This document shows positions 34,790-48,154 of a DNA stretch of 64,000 nt, piece by piece. Position 1 is the first letter of the stretch; each line of letters begins with the position of its first letter. The notes below the pieces were generated by a model. It searched no databases. It was given only the letters and a program-made list of their open reading frames with translations, and was not told the origin of the DNA. A program made the position numbers and the translations under genes. The stretch is from positions 1,180,001 through 1,244,000 of the forward strand of contig JAQFVV010012403.1 in assembly GCA_028023455.1 (NCBI GenBank), read 5' to 3'. Origin of the DNA: Epiperipatus broadwayi. Lineage: Eukaryota; Onychophora; Udeonychophora; Euonychophora; Peripatidae.

Positions 34790-34867
34790 GGGTAGTTTTT
34801 GGTTATGTGCACTGTAGCCACACTGCAGTGTCATCTAGTGGCCACAGTATGCGTAACCAAAAACTAC
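34790..34867. repeat. 78-bp perfect-stem hairpin
   Basis: 'GTAGTTTTTGGTTATGTGCA' on the left pairs with 'TGCGTAACCAAAAACTAC' on the right (about 30-bp arms with three to four mismatches). The loop region holds 'TGTCATCTAGTGGCCAC'. Could be the two ends of a small palindromic MITE. Confidence 0.7.
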
Positions 34868-35660
34868 CGTTTGTTTATAAATATGTATTTTTAATTATGA
34901 GTAACTTAATTAGTGTGAAAGTGTCTTTTACTTCTTTAAAGTATATTTTCTTTTACATGCACACACAAAAAACATCTCAATATTTATTGAGCTGTTTTTT
35001 TTTCTTATCTGCATTATATAATTAATTCTGAATTATATCCAGTAGTCTTTATAGATCATCTTGGTTTGATGTGAAATTCAAAATAGATTTCAAAATTTCA
35101 CCATGAATTCTGCTAAACTATGTAGTCAGACTTCTGTTAAAATTGGTTGTCCTAAAAGCAATCATATAATAAAAGAACAATATCCTTACTTTAATTCCTT
35201 CTGAAACTTGGTTCGCATTTATATATATTACAATGTCTTCATTGAAATATTTGACATAAATAAACAAAACCTTTAATAAAAGAGATGTATCTACATCCTT
35301 TATATAGAAATGCAAAAGAAAATAAAATTCACTTGGAGACTATCTGTCAACAAAAAAATCAAAACTTTTTTTAAATTAATCCACATAAATATACTGTGTG
35401 TTCAGTTACATTTATATTTCGTTTAAAAATAAATTGAAACCCTACAAAAATAATTATAATCATTTGTTTATTTGCTTAGTATATAAGATATATTGTTTTA
35501 GAAGCTTAACTATTAACAAAATATAATAAAGAAACCTGTAAAAATTCCAATTCCAATTAATATATAGATTCATTAGTGGTTTAATTAAGTCCTTTAATTA
35601 TGCAACTGTAATCATAGATTTTAATAATAATTAAGATGTGATTTATAATTTATATTTTTT
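34868..35660. other. AT-rich non-coding stretch
   Basis: No gene or repeat recognised. Confidence 0.5.
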
Positions 35661-35663
35661 CAC

Positions 35664-36136
<473 letters not shown>

Positions 36137-36189
36137 TACAAAGAAATCAAGTCATATATTACATGATCTAATTTAGCCAGTTTGTATTA

Positions 36190-36767
36190 CATATGTTATA
36201 TAATGAGCTTGCAAATAGCTCTTAACAAACTTTTCAGAATATCCCCAGCCTCAGACCGCTTTCTCCTACTGACTTTCTTAGTGAGGTACTAGGATATTCA
36301 AGTATTAGAAGTAAAATATCAGAGTAAGCCGAACACTTTATCTATTGGATAACTATTAAATAGAAAATCTGAAATTTTCAGACAATCATATGATTTCCAA
36401 ATAGCCATATGGGACTGAAGTAAGTTTAGATACACCATATAGCTTTAGCGATATAAAATCACCAAAGCCTTAATAGCAAAAAATAAAATTACAAAAAAAT
36501 CAAGTAATATGGTGTATCTGAACTTAGTTCAGTCTCATATGACTATTTAAGTTAGATAGCTGGATTGGAAGACATGAATTTCTGAAATTTTCAACTCTTT
36601 ACTTAATAGTTCTCCATTAGGTAAAGTGCTGGGCTTGGCCTGGTATTTTAAATCTAATGCTTAAATATCTTAGCACCTCACTGAGGAAGTCAATAGCAGA
36701 AACTGGCCTGATGTTGGGGATATTGTGAAAAGCTTGTTGAGAGCTATTTGCAACACATTATATATGA
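36190..36767. repeat. Large palindromic element, about 580 bp
   Basis: The left outer end 'GCAAATAGCTCTTAACAAAC' (36211) is mirrored by 'GCTTGTTGAGAGCTATTTGC' (36732-36751). The inner parts also match in reverse: 'CAAATAGCCATATGGGACTG' against 'CAGTCTCATATGACTATTTA', and 'AGATACACCATATAG' against 'ATGGTGTATCTGAAC'. The centre is near 36480. It shares 'TCTGAAATTTTCAG' and 'AGCTATATGG'-type blocks with family D and the MITE at 15770. Non-coding. Confidence 0.8.
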
Positions 36768-36769
36768 AT

Positions 36770-38040
36770 ATATCAGTATCTGCTAATTTCCATTTATAAA
36801 ACAGATGAGTAAAATTATCAGAAGACTGCAGTTATATGTAGAAAGATCAAATCTAAGTAAATTTATCATTGGTTGTAGGAAAAAAATTATGCCATAATTA
36901 TTGGATGCAGATTTTTGGTTGAACATTTAGAAAAATGATCTTGAAGTTAACAGCATTTTCTGTGAGCCACCTTTTCTTCTGATATCTGATGATAGAATAA
37001 GTTATCATAAAATTACATGATAAGAAATTGCGCTTAAAATAAATTCTACTCCAGGTAAGATCATCCCAAATACAAATATAATTCCTTCGTTTTTATTAAG
37101 CTATTTTAACCAATTCACAATCGCTACTACATATGAACTTTTAGATTTTTTGTTTACACAAATATAAATTATAGATCAACTATATCCATTTCAATACTTT
37201 ATTTTTTAAATACCCCACCCACCCACCCACCCACTAATAATCTAATGCTCATGGTTTATCAAAATAATTGAATTCCTAATTAAGGATAAAATACTCTATC
37301 TGATCCTTCTCTTAATCTCGCATTTCTATTTTATTAAAAGAGATTTTTATTTTCTTCAGTGACCACTATAAATTGTAATTAATCATATTAAACAGAAATG
37401 AACTATAGCTCTGATTATGGTTCATTTAAACATTGCAATATTTGACTGACCAACATTCTTTAAACCTTAAGTAAACATGATATTTCTAACTTTTTTCTTT
37501 ATATTCTGGCTAATTTGCTTATCTTGAATGATAAAATGCTTCACAAATTCAAGTCTTTAGAATTTCATCCCACAAGGTTCACCAATATTTTTTTATCAAC
37601 TAATCTTCTCCATAATATATATATCTATATCTCCAAAAATAGTTAACTATACATAATAAAAATATAATCTATAAAAACTAACAAATATACATATAAAGAC
37701 ATTAATTAAAGCAATCTTCATATAGAAAATAAATGAAGCAAAGCTATACATAATAGCAGCAGAAACACTAAAAAATCAATTATATTTAAATATTAATAAT
37801 CCAAAATACAGAACATTTGAAGAATAATAAAAATAAATCTGTAAAATTACTTAGGAGTGATATGAATTTATAATGTAATTAAAAAAAGTAAAATGTAAAG
37901 AAAACAAAAAATGATATCAATAAAAGAAGAAATTGTTAAATAATCTTAAAAGAAAGTGATGGTTGTTTATTAAGTTGTAATAAAGAAAGGAAGTAGGATG
38001 TTATGAAGTATTAAAGCAGGAAAAATGTATTTGTATATAT
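36770..38040. other. AT-rich non-coding stretch with short CCCA tract
   Basis: No gene. (CCCA)n at about 37214-37232 is the only tract of note. Confidence 0.5.
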
Positions 38041-38043
38041 ATA

Positions 38044-38200
38044 TAAATCACATCATTGCAACCAATAAATAAGCCAGTAGAATATTATCAATCTGTTGTC
38101 AAAGTGTTATTCATTTTTTAGATATGAATGTTGCCTTGACAACAGATTGTTGATATTCTATTGGTTTATTTAAGCATTTATTGTAATCACGTGATTTACT
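38044..38200. repeat. Short foldback
   Basis: 'AATCACATCATTGCAACCAA' ... 'CAATCTGTTGTCAA' (38046-38101) mirrors 'TTGACAACAGATTG' ... 'TTATTGTAATCACGTGATT' (38136-38196). Loop about 35 bp. Confidence 0.75.
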
Positions 38201-40084
38201 TATAATAACCAATTAGTTGTTGGTATTTATGGTTTAATATATATATATGGATGTGAGTTTAATAAAATTATTTTTGAATAAGGTATAATGAAATATATTT
38301 TTAAGTCATTTTTTTAAAAAAAAAAACAATTAAAATTTAAATTAACACTGAAGTTAGAATAAATTATTTTTAATTAAAAAAATAATTAATAAAGTTATTA
38401 ATTAATAAAAAATAAGAATAATCAAATAGTTTTAATTGTTTGAATGTTCATAAGAAGTTCTACTGAACTTGATCTTAAAAGTTTGATATTTTACTATTTG
38501 CAGTAGTTAATTAGTGAATTGATTGCCTTATACGATTAGTTTTTTACATTAGAATTACTAAATCGTAAAAACGTAATTTTAATTACAGCTTCCAAAAATA
38601 AATAAATGCATATTTAAAAGCATTCTGTTTAGGTCAAACGAATTAAATAAAATGAATTTATTAAATGATTTATTTAGAAAGTATTTATTAAATATTATAT
38701 TAATTAATAACTGAATATTTTTCACAGCAAGTAACTTAGCTGATACTTTAAAACAATATTTTTTAATATATATATATACACTCATACATGTATAAAAACA
38801 GGTTTTATCATTCATATTCTTAAAAAAAGGCAATAATATAATTAAGCCTCGAATACGTCATCGGGTTATCAACAGCAATCTGGCATAGATTTTCACTATT
38901 TCTTAAATTAAGCATCATTTTGATTTCAAAACTTATTAGAAATAACTGATTCTTATATTTATGGAAAATTTAATAAAATCTCATTTTCTTTTCAAAAAAC
39001 AAATCTATTAGAATTTTTTGTCAAATATTTGTTTCAAAGACATCGCAAATCTAAATGACCAATGAATTTATAACCGTAAACTTCATAAATTGATCAGCAT
39101 CTTTTAGTTGCCTAGTAACACGTTTTATCTTCATCTTGTCTTTAGCCAATCATACAACTTACTTTCATTCGCTACAAATATCCCATAATAATGCAGTAAA
39201 AGGATTAAACTTATACGGACTTTATCAATTCATTGTATAATTTATAACTTTTATCAGGAATAGGCTATTACAGACAACTTTTATAATGAGAACAAGGGCC
39301 ATTAAACTAATATGATTGAGGGCAATTTCAAGTACAGTACTTAAAAATTATCTCAAAAGCTTATCTTTTGTTAAAAGTTTAATATTTAAGGAGTCTCTGC
39401 AAGAATGTTGAACAATTCAATAAAATAATTGTCTAATTAAAAAAAAAAAATGTCTAATTAATGACGCCTGAAAATTTAATTATATTTTTTAAAATAAAAA
39501 ACAAAATTATATTTGGGGGAGGGGAGGAAGAAGGATTTCTTGTAAATAGCAAAACAATTTTTATTTTATTTTTTATATTTGTTATATATATATATATATC
39601 ATAATTAAGAGTATCATTGTGGAGGAAAAGAATCAGAAGGCAAGATTCTCGAAGTAATAATTAATGGGATCATTATAGACGAAAGAATCAAGCAGAGGGC
39701 GACATTATTGGGTCGTTGTATTTCATATTATTCTTGCAGGAGATGGTGAAGATATCCATACACCTTATAACACATTATGGAATACTGTTCAGCAATGTAT
39801 TATATTTTTAATAATTAAGGAGCACTAAGGTTATTAAATACATGTAATAAAGACAATGTTCAAATATATAAATACCTCACTTATCTTACAATTCATTACA
39901 TTTCAACTATCCACTATTATATAAAAGCTCCAGATATCTTCTCTTGCCACATACATATTTGATTAATTATCTTTATTCAATAGAGAAGCTTGAAGGTTGA
40001 AATATTTGATCTTATACCCTTATGAATAGTGGTAGTATATGAGAAAAAAAAAGCTGCTTATGTATTTGGGGGTCGCTTGATTAA
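38201..40084. other. AT-rich non-coding stretch
   Basis: No gene. Small local repeat 'TGTCTAATTAA' around a poly-A at about 39430-39462, G-rich patch at 39514-39530 and (TA)n at 39582-39598. Open frame 38579-38833 has no motif. Confidence 0.5.
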
Positions 40085-40097
40085 GTATATCTGAGAG

Positions 40098-40284
40098 GAC
40101 CACTAAATATCACATGATCACCATTCTCTATGCTTACACAAGCTGTTTACACAGAGACTAAACTCTCCATACAGTAGCACCACTCAGTGCTAGCCAGATT
40201 AATCAATGGATGCAAGATTTGTGCATAAAATCTCCATCTCTGGCTTGCACTGAGTGGCACTATTGTATGGAGAGTTTAGCCTCG
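40098..40284 (-). mobile_element. FB-A hairpin insertion with 13-bp target-site duplication
   Basis: Exact direct repeats 'GTATATCTGAGAG' lie at 40085-40097 and 40285-40297. The insert folds back: 'GAGACTAAACTCTCCATACA' (40154) with 'GCACCACTCAGTGC' on the left pairs with 'GCACTGAGTGGCACTATTGT' and 'ATGGAGAGTTTAGCCTC' on the right. On the minus strand the short arm is at the 5' side and the full end ('GATCATGTGATATTTAGTGG') at the 3' side, the same polarity as the copy at 62563-62857. Confidence 0.75.
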
Positions 40285-40299
40285 GTATATCTGAGAGCC

Positions 40300-40990
40300 A
40301 TGACTAGATAGAAGCCAATTGGACTGATTGCTCCCAATCTGTCACATGTTTGAAGAAGGACCCATACCTATCAATGTTTATGCAATTAAAAATTGTATTA
40401 AAAGAGTATAACTCATTATTTAAAAAATAACAATAACAGAAACATCTATATATGCTTAAAGACATTTCCCCCTCTCTCCTTGAATGCTAATGCAATATTT
40501 TGTACAGATTTATATTATTACTTATCTATATTGCAGTGTATGATTGACTAATTGCATTACAGCTTCCACCAACTTTCATGCTGCATGTAGTATGCATATA
40601 ATAGGCTTCTGTGTAGTCTCAAAAAATAAAGATATGCAATTTGTTATCTTTAAAAAAGTTATTTTGGCCAAGAAAATTGTTACCCTATTTTTCAATACCT
40701 TTTAATTAAGAGAAAATTAGGAAAATATTTTTGATTATTTTAATGCAAATTTAATAAGTTTAAACCAATATAAAAATATTTATTTTCAGTTATTATCTGC
40801 TTTTGTAAAGAAATTTTAACAATCTAACTATTTTTTCTTAGAAAGTCCAATTCAAAACGAAAAAGAAATGTAGGCAAAAAAACTCAAAGTAATGATGTCA
40901 AAAGAAAATTAAATTACATAAAAAAAAAATTACAGTTGAAAAGCTTAAAAAAGTGCTTTTCACACATTCTTAAGAATTCACAAAGATAAT
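40300..40990. other. AT-rich non-coding stretch
   Basis: Nothing recognisable; it may include the decayed 5' part of the hAT element that follows. Confidence 0.45.
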
Positions 40991-40999
40991 ACAGAATTG

Positions 41000-42125
41000 G
41001 AATGAACTAATCAAAAAATGAAGTATTCATAATCTCCAGAACAAATGTTCAGGATATTAAGATGAATATTGATAATAATACTAAAGAAACATATTTGCAA
41101 GAAAAAAGCAATGTCATGGAAACAATTCAGTGTAGTGTGCCTGAAATAAAGAAATACTTATTGAACTATTAAAACAGTTAATCCTGCTACTTGGCCAGAA
41201 AGCATGAGATAGCTAATAATAGATTATTTAGTCAAAAACAGATCACCAAAAATTTTTGTGGATGAATATCCCCACCAAAATAATAGAGTTCACTTTTCAA
41301 AAGTTCATCATAAAAGAAAATTTCTAAATGGTAAAATCAGATATTGACTCTGAATAATGTATTCTCATAGAAAGGATAAACTATTTTGTTTCTATTCTTG
41401 TCTTTCCTTGAAAATATAATAATTGCTTTATCCACAGCAATATTCAATAATTGGCCAAATAGCCATATTAAGACTGGCAGAACATAAAAAGGTCAAAGCA
41501 TCATGGTTCAAATGTGAAGGGAAAATTTTCTGGAGTTCAGGCTGGACTCTTGAAGGATAATTCAAGAGCATTTTTTTACGGTCTGCACATGTCATAATTA
41601 CAATCTTTTTTGGCAGATACAACTAAAACTTGCTCTGGTATATTAACTTTCTTTGCTATAATTTAATACCTTTATGCTTTATTATCATCATCCACAAAGT
41701 AATCATCAGTTCTCCAGAAATATGTTAAAAGTGTAACTACAGAGCCTTTTTGTGATATACCGTGAAAATGTGACATTTAAAGTGTTAATATAGTAAGGTA
41801 TCATATAGGTAAAGTCTATGTTACACTTCTTAAAATATCAGAAATATGAGAATATACTTAAATTAAAAGTAATATGAACTGCTTGTTTTCTCAATAGAAA
41901 ATTACAAGGTTATAATATCTCTCAATTTTTGGTATGATTAGCAAGGAATTTCAAAGTGATTCCATGAATATTTCTGTAGCAATTTCTTCACGTGAAAAAC
42001 TATTATGTTGGGTAACCAAATATGGAGATACTGGATTTGAGCAAGTATTTGTTAAATAAAAATATTCTCTGAAGATTTGGAGAGAATTCCAGATTTTCAA
42101 AATAAAAGATTGAGAAAAACAATAC
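41000..42125 (+). pseudogene. hAT-type transposase relic (zf-MYM/TTF family)
   Basis: Reading the plus strand across stops and shifts gives segments in the family order. First 'PATWPESMR' (41186) and 'LIIDYLVKNRSPKI', the pre-TTF-finger region. Then 'NRVHFSKVHHKRKFLNGK', matching the (N)RHFS..YY.RKL.NGEK segment. Then 'HHGSNVKGKFSGVQAGLL' (41499), matching YDGASNMKGK..GVQA, and 'DNSRAFFYGLHMS', where PRAFFVPCGCHS is expected. Next 'LQSFLADTTKTCSGILTFF', 'KYVKSVTTEPFCDI' and finally 'DSMNISVAISSREKL' with 'YGDTGFEQVFV'. Most of the Cys and catalytic positions that can be judged are lost, there are more than ten stops or shifts, and the C-terminal dimerisation domain is not found. It encodes no protein now. 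Confidence 0.85.
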
Positions 42126-42129
42126 TTTA

Positions 42130-45100
42130 ATTAGCCACTTATTAATCCTGCAGAACTGACTACATGCACTTATAAAATTAATTTATCATCAAGATAAAAA
42201 TATTAAAAATTATATTTCATGTACTACTAATTTAGATATATATTTAAATGTGGAAGATATAAGTTGTCAATCACAAATCCTTTTTTTGGGTAGTAAATTA
42301 ATATTAAAAGAACTTGAATATATCAGTAACTTAACAGTAAGAGCTTGTGAAGAATGTTGTAAAATGTAAAAAAAGTTTATATTATGGTTAATTACTGTCA
42401 GTACTAACTCAAAATACATTATTAACATATACTATCTAATACAATCAATATTTTATAATAAATAAATATTAATAAACTAAGCAAGTTAAAATATCACTTG
42501 ATTACCATCTCTTATGCCAGCACAAGTATGTTTTATATTATATATTAATTTTAAATGAATACACTATAAGAATGATGATAATTATTAAATATTAAAACAA
42601 AGATTATATTCTAATTTTAATGACCAGTGGTTAGAATGGCTTTCTTAAATATTTGCTAGTGCAAGAATTTGATCTTAAATTTTATTTATTTGATTGTAGA
42701 AATATAATTGCAATCTTTCAGTGGTTGGATTAAAGCAAAAATGGGGTCTAAGAAATCAAAGAACGAATAGAATTTGGAGAAGAGTTCTCTCTTTATATTG
42801 TAATGGGAATAAGTGAAGCTGATTTGGGAATCTTAAAGAGAAAACTTTGGTTTCTTCCTCTTTGTGGAAAAATAAACAAGCTGAGTCTATATTAGCAGAA
42901 AATATATTTTTCACTAAGAAGATATAGATTGATAAATTAATCTTGTTAACGAAATCAAGATTAGATAATTTAATTGGTCAGTTTGTGGGCAAGGTTGTAC
43001 TCTTTCCATCAATTTATTTTAGTTGATGGAGTATGAGTATTGAGAAGATTTTTGTAAAAGCCATTTTTAACTGATGGTGATGTATTCATTAAGGTTATGT
43101 CAATAAATTTCTACGAGTCTGAGAAAAGAGTTCGAATTTTTACTATTATATTTACTAATTATTTGGAAGCAAATTATAGGCATAGAATGAAATAAGAATC
43201 CATTATTATTAGTGTTGTTTTTTTGTTTTTTTTTGCATAATTCTAACACACATAGTCACATCTTTCCTTTCTCATATCAGTTTGATGCATAAGGGGTTTG
43301 TTTTCTTTTTTGAAAGAGGTAGTAAAATTTATGGTGAGTATGTAATAGGATGGATTATTTTGCAGAATATTAGATGTTAATGGAATGATTTTGGCATGTA
43401 ATGTCAGATGAGCTTTGGATAGGGAATTGGTTATGGTTTCAACGGATGTAAGTTGTATGTCTTGAATTGAGATTCACATCGTACTTGTGGATTTGTAAAT
43501 GAGAAAACTTAGAAAATTATGAGAAGGGAAGTGGAGATATATTTTTTCCAGTTAAGATGTTCCATGTAGATAACTTATTGAGGTTTTGTTTCACCGATTG
43601 GTTTGAATAGTTATCGCAAAACTCATTTCTAGAGCAGTTTTTTCTCTTTTCTTAGAGTTATAATGTCCATATTTGTTTATGAAAGGTTGCTATATATATA
43701 AAAGTTGTAAAAAAAATTTTTGGGAATTTAAAAAAGATCTGCAAATGTTGTAGACATTATATTCATTTGTGAACAACTTTGCTGTGAAATCAGATAATAA
43801 AGGCTGTTTTAATATTATTTTTACACTCTGTTTTGCTGCTCTGGTTAATTTCAGTATTTTGTCTGGTTATCAAACAGGTTGAAAAAGACAGGATTATTAA
43901 TACATTTGATAAAAAGAAATATTTATTATTATCTTTAAAGTAATTTAAGTTAAAAAAAAAGATTGTCATAAAAATATATTACAGAGTCGAAGAAAGCATA
44001 TATTAATAACAATTTAATTAATAGTTCATTGTGTTTTTAAAAAAGAATCCTTCATCGCATTTATAGATTATTAATGACGTCAGAGTAATGAACTTTTAAC
44101 GTATATGTATATTTGTATGTGTAATTAAAAATTTAATGATTGAAATGAAACTATATGAATATTATTTATTATTTTAAACTTAACTGAGAGTAGTCACAAT
44201 CACATAAAGATGAACATTATTATAAGATTATTTAAGTAAAATTTGTTTTACCTCATATACATTATAAACTAAGTCTGTATACAATCATTTTGTGATATAT
44301 ATGTTTAATGATATCTTTATATCATAGCTTTAGATGTAATCCTATGAGATAGTGTAGGAATAATCGCTGTTTTACAGTCTATATGCCAAATTTTTCACTT
44401 ATAAGCTCATCTGCACCACTTTTGCACTAGGTTCAATTCTTTTGTATAAAATACAGTATGCTATAGATGAATAGTATTTATCATTTTTTTCTGAATATAC
44501 ATCAAAATTAAAATTTAAGCATACATATTGCTTATTTTATTGAGTCTTCCAAGTCTATTGTGCTTCCAACAGATTTTTAATGTTTGGAATTAAGCAGATC
44601 ATTTTTAAAATTGGAATCAGTCACACATGTCCCAAATCTGTTTTTTATTAATTTTATTGATAAGAGAATAAAAGTGATAGGTTTACAAAGAAAACAACAA
44701 TTCTAAAATATAAGTTAAAAACCATTATAGATTTGTTTTGAATTAATCTTGAAAATTAGATAAATGTGAAATGTCTAATGAAAGAAGAATAATGTTATTT
44801 TTTAAATATGACTTGGCTGAATTTGAATTTTTGTTATATATATATTGATTAACAATAAAAATGTTACTTTACAAGATCTAAACTTAGGCTTTTAAAATAC
44901 TGGCATTTTCTTTTGTTTCACCTGGTGAGAGTTTTTGAAAATGCTGAATCCTTCATTTCTGTATAAAATATTTTACACCCAAACTCAATACATTGGACTT
45001 AGAATTTTTAAAATGTAATTTTATAAATGAATAATATTCCAAAAAATCACATTTGACTTTTTAAATATTTAAAAACTGGGAAAATAAGAACAATGCATCG

Positions 45101-45660
45101 TAAGAGTCATCAAAAACTTGGTGAAAGCAATCTTTCAGAAAATGAATGATTTCTTTTTTATTTAAAATTTTTTTAAATGTACATGAATATGTTGACTTGT
45201 GATAAATGTAATAAATCATGCTTTAAAATCTGATATTTAGTTTATAATTATTAAAATATTTGAATTTTTTGTTGATAATATGTCAATTTTGTCAGGATGG
45301 TTAGCAACGAGTTTCACATGAAGCATCGTCAAGAAGAAAAGAATGCTTAAAATAAAGATGATTGATATTTTCCAACTGTCCATAAGATACTGACCTTTTC
45401 AATTTTTTTTCAATTAAAAACTCAAAGCAGAATGGGAAAATCTACTTTATTTAAAAACCTTATCCTAATACAAGTTAGGTTAATAGTAAAACAACATTCT
45501 AAAGCTGTATAACTATATCTCTCTTTTTGATGAAAACATCCAATGATTTTAAACAAATATATTTTTATAGTAAAGGGGTTCAGTGCACTGAAATTAGGGC
45601 ATCAATGTACCATGTTCAGCACATGCACCATAAGTAGCTATCTATAGTATACTATTAAGA
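42130..45660. other. AT-rich non-coding stretch
   Basis: No gene could be read in about 3.5 kb. 42640-43700 is slightly less AT-rich and may be old coding DNA on the minus strand, but I could not match it to a family. 42700-42760 resembles 6335-6390. Confidence 0.45.
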
Positions 45661-45674
45661 TATTGGGTGTTAAA

Positions 45675-45790
45675 TTATGATTTCAACTTATCTTGCTTTA
45701 AGTTGAAATCAAAATATTAGAAGCTAAAACAAGAACAGCTTTATACTCTAGTGCCATCTATAGTTAGCTTGAGTAATCAAGGATTACAAA
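45675..45790 (+). repeat. Small hairpin and diverged FB-A fragment
   Basis: 'GATTTCAACTTATCTTGC' folds with 'AAGTTGAAATC' (45680-45710). It is followed by 'ACTCTAGTGCCATCTA', 'TAGCTTGAGTAATCAAGGAT', which aligns with the FB-A block 'CAGTAGTGCCACC ... GAGTAATCAATGGAT'. Confidence 0.5.
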
Positions 45791-46364
45791 TGGTAGCATC
45801 AATAACAGTTGAAATTAAAGCTGGAAATAATGCAATTATGCATTAATCAACTACTTTTAATTCTATTTTACTAATCAAGATAAAAGCTTTAAATTCAAAA
45901 CAACTTAAAAAGAGATTTTACATCCAATTATGAGTATGGAGATAGAGGGGAAGAGTGCTAGTATTACTAGTACTTGTATATACATGTGTGCATGTTTCTT
46001 CATATTGTATCAAAGACATGCAAAGGTCATGTATGCAGATAAATATGAAAAACTCAATGATCTTATTCATTGTTGTGGTTATGCATGAAATCTAAAAAGT
46101 AATTCTGGATAACAAGCATAAAATATTAATTAGTCATTTTATCATCTGATTTTTTTTTTTGCAAGAATGATCTATTGATATAGAAACCTCCAAAAAACAT
46201 TTGACATCTGTTGCATGTAAAATTATGTATCAGCATATTATATAAATAACAAAAAAATACCTGGTACAAACCTTTTTTGTATGAATCCCACAAATAACCT
46301 CACAGATCACTCAATACCTTTCCATAAGATGTATTAATAAAATGTTAGCCGTTAGTACTTCGAA

Positions 46365-46555
46365 GTGTTTGGCTTTGGGTTGATATTTTTAAATCTAGTG
46401 TCTGAACCTACCCTGACACCTCTCTGAGGAGTGCCAAAGCACAAAACCATGGTCAAGGGTTTGGGGAGGGGTTCCTGACAGAGATATTTTAAGTGCTGGC
46501 TCTGGCTAAGCATTTATCACAAAGCTTGTAGAGGAATTGGCAATCCTCACTGTTT
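46365..46555 (-). repeat. Family D repeat, reverse orientation
   Basis: Reverse complement of the block at 53625-53800: contains 'CCTGACACCTCTCTGAGGAG', 'GGTTTGGGGAGGGG', 'GCATTTATCACAAAGCTTGT' and 'GAATTGGCAATCCTCA'. Open frame 46537-46731 partly overlaps and is not a gene. Confidence 0.75.
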
Positions 46556-46559
46556 ACTT

Positions 46560-48145
46560 CAATTCCATCTCTCTTTTCCCCAAGTGTAATATCTTTTTTA
46601 GATGTACTTCGGGTGGATCTCACAATGCTATCTTACTAATAAAATACTGGGTTTTTAACTTTCAGTACTTTAAAATACAGATTATTAGAAAAAGTGTGAG
46701 AATTGGACAGAAGACTTCCTTTTTTCAATAATTGTTTTAATCCCTGTTACAGTTTTACAAACTTGTAACAAAAACTATAAAAATGATATATTAAACAGAT
46801 CATTGTATAGGAAATAGTGTACTTAAACAGTGGAGAGAACAATAGTTTCACACTCCCAATTCAAGATGCTTCAGATTGGCCTATATAAATCGAAAGTTAG
46901 GTTAAAGATGGCTGCTCTTATGTTTATAAAAGTCGCTATCTTGTGTCGTGGTTTGAGAGGTCCCTCTATTGGCAAAATAAAGATATTGCTTGACTATTAT
47001 AAATTTCAAGGTGCATTTGATACAGGTTATAGCTGGCTTAAAAGTATGTACATATACTTCCTGTGTGCTTAATAAATAATTACAACTTTATATTAATTAT
47101 CCTAACTTGAGAAGCAGAAATATAATTTAATATGTCTGTTTCAATATAAATTTATTAATATGTCTATTATAATACTACCCTTTTAAATTTGATTTTATTG
47201 CTGTTTTTATTTGGTGCACTTTTAGACTTTGAAGCTTATAAGTCTAAGTATTATAACCCAGCACTATTATTACTGGTGAGGTTTCTATTTTTTATGAACT
47301 TCTGAACAATCAACCCAGTCAATGTTTTTTAGTTCTGAGTTTAACAAATGTTTAATATACATATATTCAGTTTCTTTTATTAGATCTTAAAAAAGTTACT
47401 TTATTTAATTAATAAAAATCAATTTTAAGTTTTAAACATATAATAAAATATTAAAATTTTTACAATATAAAGGGCACTCTGTCAATTTGATTATGAGACA
47501 AAAATCTTAGATATTAATCTGTCATCCTAAAATAAAATTAATGTCTAATATAAGTCATAAAACATCAAATTCTCATGAGAGTGTGAATATATTCCCTGAA
47601 GCTCATAACATTTACTAATGGTTAAGTCTTTAATTGCTCTATCTATTATTTATATTTTTTAAAAATGTAAACAAAATTGATTACTTAGACATTTTTTTTT
47701 AAAAAAAATAAAATAATTTACAATATATACTGAAATTAACAATTGCTATGTGGTTTGACTTCATAAAATTTCTTATTATTCATTTTGCAAATATGATTAA
47801 ATAATCAGTAGTTTGTGTTTCGAGTATGAGTTTGAATACTTTTTAAATTAATTTTTATTAAACTAAAATATTTATGTTAAAAAAATATCTACATTTAAAT
47901 AAGTACTTTTCTGAAGGAAAACAACAAATTTCCATGGTAATTCACAAATAAATGCAAAAGCAGGACATGAAGCTGGTCATACAAGAAAGTACCCCAAAAA
48001 ACCACAATCATTTCTGGTTTGTGAGTGTGCTGTAGTATATACTTTTGCTGTTACAACTTCTTTTAGGAACTCTACTGCATCAATCTGCCATGTAACTTCA
48101 TTATGGGGCCACTTAGCACATTTTTTGTTAAGTGTATTTCATGTA
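46560..48145. other. Non-coding stretch
   Basis: No gene family recognised. The open frame at 46830-47072 has less biased composition but no recognised motif, signal or homologue. Confidence 0.45.
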
Positions 48146-48154
48146 TTTATCAGT

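Noticed and set aside
41428-41622. 64-codon minus-strand frame
   Set aside because: Antisense of the hAT relic, which matches a known family on the plus strand.
42640-43720. Possible coding relic on the minus strand
   Set aside because: Composition hints at old coding DNA but no ordered motifs could be read in any frame.
46830-47072. 80-codon plus-strand frame
   Set aside because: No recognisable family, and no neighbouring exon-like frames.
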